In this document: in pieces, positions 63,101-64,000 of the stretch
Layout of the letters: each line of letters starts with the position of its first letter
How positions within the stretch are numbered: position 1 is the first letter of the stretch
NCBI RefSeq assembly: GCF_932526225.1
Contig: NC_064038.1
Span: 17,345,075 to 17,409,074 of the forward strand
Reading direction: 5' to 3'
Length of the DNA stretch: 64,000 nucleotides
Origin: Nematostella vectensis
Lineage: Eukaryota > Cnidaria > Anthozoa > Actiniaria > Edwardsiidae
Position numbers and translations under genes: made by a program
The notes under the pieces: model-generated
The model's database searches: none
Told to the model about the DNA's origin: nothing
What the model saw: only the letters and a program-made list of their open reading frames with translations

Positions 63101-63966
63101 TTCTTAGGTTGCTATATATAGACTTGTCCATTTGTCTTATTCTTATGTTGCTATATATAGACTTGTCCATTTGTCTTATTCTTAGGTTGCTATATATAGA
63201 CTTGTCCATTTGTCTTATTCTTAGGTTGCTATATATAGACATGTCCATCTGTCCAATTTTTAGGTTGCTATATATAGACTTGTCCATTTGTCTTATTCTT
63301 ATGTTGCTATATATAGACTTGTCCATTTGTCTTATTCTTAGGTTGCTATATATAGACTTGTCCATTTGTCTAATTCTTAGGTTGCTATATATAGACATGT
63401 CCATTTGTCTTATTCTTAGGTTGCTATATATAGACTTGTCCATTTGTCTTATTCTTAGGATGCTATATATAGACTTGTCCATTTGTCTTATTCTTAGGTT
63501 GCTATATATAGACTTGTCCATTTGTCCGATTCTTATGTTGCTATATATAGACTTGTCCATCTGTCCAATTTTTAGGTTGCTATTTATAGACTGTCCATCT
63601 GTCCAATTCTTAGGTTGCTATATAGACTTCTCCATTTGTTCAATTCTTAGGTTGCTCTATATATAGAATTATCAATTTATCCAATACTTAGGTTGCCTTT
63701 TTTTCATTGTCAATCCTTTTTTATCTTTGTTTTTCTTTTTATTCCTAGCAACTATTGATTACTTTAAAGTGTTGGAGACCTTGTCAAACAGCACTGTCAT
63801 CTTCCACCAAGTGATGAAGCGCATCTGGCCGTCCTCCCAGCGGGACTACCTGTTTGTCTCACATATTGGCAATGTCACGCCATCCGAGGAAGGCCAGCGG
63901 CTTGAGAACGAGGTTGGTTGTGCTTGGATGGTCAATAATTGGTCGGTCGAACACCCAGACGCCCCG
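41947..63966 (+). CDS. CERT1: CERT1 (ceramide transfer protein, COL4A3BP) homologue, 12 exons, 3' end outside window
   Basis: Cytosolic lipid carrier that moves ceramide from ER to Golgi for sphingomyelin synthesis. Exons: 41947-42183, 43501-43617, 44445-44555, 44910-45078, 45522-45760, 45995-46087, 47230-47328, 53753-53833, 57047-57136, 58276-58344, 62285-62348, 63749-63966 (529 codons, all GT-AG, frame closed). PH domain about residues 23-117 ([20 protein letters not shown]) binds Golgi PI4P. The serine-repeat motif ([13 protein letters not shown]) is the family's phosphorylation switch; a coiled coil and the [17 protein letters not shown] helix follow. The FFAT motif EFYDAME (333-339) binds ER VAP. 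START domain from about 383 ([29 protein letters not shown]). About 80 C-terminal residues are missing to the right. Confidence 0.95.
42862..43262. repeat. 47-bp tandem repeat, about 8 copies (CERT1 intron 1)
   Basis: Core ggatggtttttagtagtaca then ccctatggtagcctacctgc; two first copies are irregular. Confidence 0.95.
43501..43617 (+). CDS. CERT1: CERT1 exon 2 (PH domain, C-terminal helix)
   Basis: [20 protein letters not shown] then [13 protein letters not shown], including the invariant PH Trp. Acceptor ttcacag, donor GTAGTG. Confidence 0.95.
43739..44200. repeat. 65-bp tandem repeat, 7 copies (CERT1 intron 2)
   Basis: Exact 65-bp spacing (gtgcggcttcaggctacata at 43750, 43815 and on), nearly no variation, hence recent. 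Confidence 0.96.
44445..44555 (+). CDS. CERT1: CERT1 exon 3 (serine-repeat motif)
   Basis: [20 protein letters not shown]..., the regulated serine-repeat motif. Acceptor attaaag, donor GTACAT. Nearby cag triplets are alternative acceptors but break the frame. Confidence 0.9.
44910..45078 (+). CDS. CERT1: CERT1 exon 4 (coiled coil)
   Basis: [20 protein letters not shown]...[11 protein letters not shown]. Donor chosen as GAAGGGT/GTACGT because only this phase continues into exon 5. Confidence 0.88.
45440..45530. repeat. Triplicated exon 5 acceptor (CERT1)
   Basis: Three copies of ttaatctatag/tgg(a/t)tcat at about 45437, 45473 and 45511, separated by catacaactcaccat. The third is the true acceptor. 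Confidence 0.95.
45522..45760 (+). CDS. CERT1: CERT1 exon 5
   Basis: Acidic start [10 protein letters not shown], then [20 protein letters not shown], near identical to the family. The acceptor ctatag/TGGATCAT is the third of three copies; only this one avoids an in-frame TAG. Donor GTAAGC. Confidence 0.92.
45995..46087 (+). CDS. CERT1: CERT1 exon 6
   Basis: [15 protein letters not shown]...[10 protein letters not shown] (family: HFGGPDYE). The 24-bp array begins about 20 bases after its donor GTAGAC. Confidence 0.92.
46107..46958. repeat. 24-bp array, about 35 copies (CERT1 intron 6)
   Basis: Core ggttacatgggtttgccagt; G/T-rich on the sense strand. Frames read as 8-residue repeats; not coding. 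Confidence 0.96.
47230..47328 (+). CDS. CERT1: CERT1 exon 7 (FFAT motif)
   Basis: [20 protein letters not shown] carries the VAP-binding FFAT core. Acceptor ttgtag, donor GTGAGT. It precedes the 6.4 kb intron 7. Confidence 0.93.
47445..47905. repeat. 19-bp array, about 24 copies (CERT1 intron 7)
   Basis: ctacatccctagtgatctg repeated almost without change; each unit carries ccctag, a weak acceptor-like site. Confidence 0.97.
49400..50061 (-). pseudogene. Gypsy integrase core fragment
   Basis: Continues after the array: [20 protein letters not shown], catalytic [14 protein letters not shown] and [14 protein letters not shown] (Glu), then [14 protein letters not shown]. Core motifs are intact but lie downstream of a nonsense codon in the array. 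Confidence 0.85.
50062..50706 (-). repeat. 21-bp array inside integrase coding sequence, about 31 copies
   Basis: Unit gggctgatccggccactccca encodes PWEWPDQ on the minus strand, in the integrase frame. One unit carries TGG to TGA near 50279. The single ancestral copy is the family's conserved P-WEWPxxPW segment before the catalytic core. Confidence 0.95.
50707..51432 (-). pseudogene. Gypsy RNase H / integrase zinc-finger fragment
   Basis: RNase H part [20 protein letters not shown]...; then in a shifted frame the integrase HHCC finger [20 protein letters not shown]...CEACQ and [12 protein letters not shown], which runs straight into the 21-bp array. Frameshift near 50900-51000. Confidence 0.8.
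51486..53752. other. Rest of CERT1 intron 7
   Basis: AT-rich sequence with the right arm of the TTAA element (to 52224), the tRNA-like segment and a second TTAA-type end (gctaggggcact/ttaa at about 53715-53728) resembling the tip of the inverted arms. No gene seen. Confidence 0.5.
53125..53205 (+). other. tRNA-like sequence (degenerate)
   Basis: tggcccatcggttagcgcgc resembles a tRNA D-arm/A box, and gtgattcgagtc 40 bases on resembles a B box. Stems do not pair well, so it is more likely a tRNA-derived SINE head or tRNA pseudogene than a functional tRNA. Confidence 0.35.
53753..53833 (+). CDS. CERT1: CERT1 exon 8
   Basis: [20 protein letters not shown]...RLTSE, a linker before START. Acceptor cttcag, donor GTAAGT. 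The last 20 or so bases reappear in every unit of the following array. Confidence 0.85.
53868..55185. repeat. 30-bp array, about 44 copies (CERT1 intron 8)
   Basis: Core gattaaccagtgagatatac. The part (g)aacatagattaaccagtgag equals the end of exon 8. A second-order duplication is visible (54000-54300 resembles 54600-54900). Confidence 0.97.
55545..56995. repeat. 13/14-bp array, about 105 copies (CERT1 intron 8)
   Basis: gggtgacccacaca and gggtgaccacaca alternate irregularly. Purine/C-rich on the + strand; ends about 50 bases before exon 9. Confidence 0.96.
57047..57136 (+). CDS. CERT1: CERT1 exon 9 (START begins)
   Basis: [20 protein letters not shown] then [10 protein letters not shown]. 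Acceptor tttcag, donor GTAAAT. Confidence 0.92.
57640..58240. repeat. 17-bp array, about 34 copies (CERT1 intron 9)
   Basis: ctcaagggagggcac(gt/ac) repeated; G/A-rich on the sense strand; ends about 35 bases before exon 10. Confidence 0.96.
58276..58344 (+). CDS. CERT1: CERT1 exon 10 (START)
   Basis: [23 protein letters not shown], matching the family's [20 protein letters not shown]. Acceptor cctcag, donor GTCAGT. Confidence 0.95.
58366..62265. repeat. 34-bp array, about 115 copies, fills CERT1 intron 10
   Basis: Core tttctatccaaacactgtat followed by ttcagg and cccat/atcat. It starts about 20 bases after the exon 10 donor and ends about 20 before the exon 11 acceptor. Each unit ends like a 3' splice site. 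Open frames over 1300 codons are an effect of the repeat. Confidence 0.97.
62285..62348 (+). CDS. CERT1: CERT1 exon 11 (START)
   Basis: [21 protein letters not shown], family GVTGHEVCNYFW...DWE. Acceptor tttgcag, preceded within 25 bases by the end of the 34-bp array; donor GTAAGG. Confidence 0.94.
62562..63690. repeat. 39-bp array, about 29 copies (CERT1 intron 11)
   Basis: Core ttgctatatatagacttgtc, ending cttattcttagg, again acceptor-like. The last units are degenerate; exon 12 follows 55 bases on. Confidence 0.96.
63749..63966 (+). CDS. CERT1: CERT1 exon 12 (START)
   Basis: [20 protein letters not shown]...[15 protein letters not shown]...[11 protein letters not shown], followed by donor GTGAGT. 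An internal GAG/GTTGGT is not used, because the longer reading matches the family's FSVDHDSAP. Confidence 0.93.
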
Positions 63967-64000
63967 GTGAGTTATCGATTTGTATCTTGTTTTGCTCAAT

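Noticed and set aside
62229-63666. ORFs with [13 protein letters not shown] or [12 protein letters not shown] repeats
   Set aside because: 39-bp array in CERT1 intron 11, open on both strands.

Overview
This is eukaryotic nuclear DNA from an invertebrate animal. Two conserved, intron-rich metazoan genes, several kinds of transposable element and unusually many minisatellites are present. The overall character fits a cnidarian such as a sea anemone, but the species is an inference and was not tested. No bacterial operon, CRISPR array or rRNA gene is visible.

Layout. (1) Positions 1-21618, minus strand: the 5' eighteen coding exons of a GON4L (Gon-4-like/udu) homologue. The reading frame was followed by hand through every splice junction (795 codons) and runs off the left edge. 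Its introns hold large tandem arrays: a 7.9 kb array of a 42-bp unit, a 34/27-bp array, a C-rich array of about 0.85 kb, 39-bp and 59-bp arrays, a LINE tail and small TTAA-flanked elements. (2) Positions 21700-41940: about 20 kb between two divergently oriented genes, mostly mobile or repetitive. It holds a MITE with a 9-bp target duplication, a 46-bp-arm inverted repeat, a 5'-truncated LINE (25604-27845) between 55-bp direct repeats, a 36-bp array, a 4.3 kb array almost free of T on the + strand, and a nearly complete Ty3/Gypsy element (35173-40528) whose 5' LTR carries a TTAA-inserted DNA transposon. (3) Positions 41947-63966, plus strand: twelve exons (529 codons) of a CERT1/COL4A3BP homologue, the ceramide transfer protein. 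PH domain, serine-rich motif, coiled coil, FFAT motif and most of the START domain are visible, and the gene runs off the right edge. Intron 7 carries a 4.3 kb TTAA-flanked inverted-repeat structure with a broken Gypsy fragment inside.

Main unexplained pattern. Many introns of both genes are filled, often almost from splice site to splice site, with a minisatellite found in that intron only. In at least four introns the duplicated or repeated unit contains a copy of the adjacent exon/intron junction: the GON4L exon 14 donor, the GON4L exon 11 acceptor, the CERT1 exon 8 donor with about 20 bases of exon, and the CERT1 exon 5 acceptor. In two more CERT1 introns the unit looks like a 3' splice site (TATTTCAG/G, TATTCTTAG/G). 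These arrays may have been seeded by splice-junction duplication and surround true splice sites with tens to over a hundred decoys. This is the best candidate for something undescribed here.

Limits: all exon calls come from reading splice signals and protein similarity by eye. No alignment, RNA-seq or repeat library was available.
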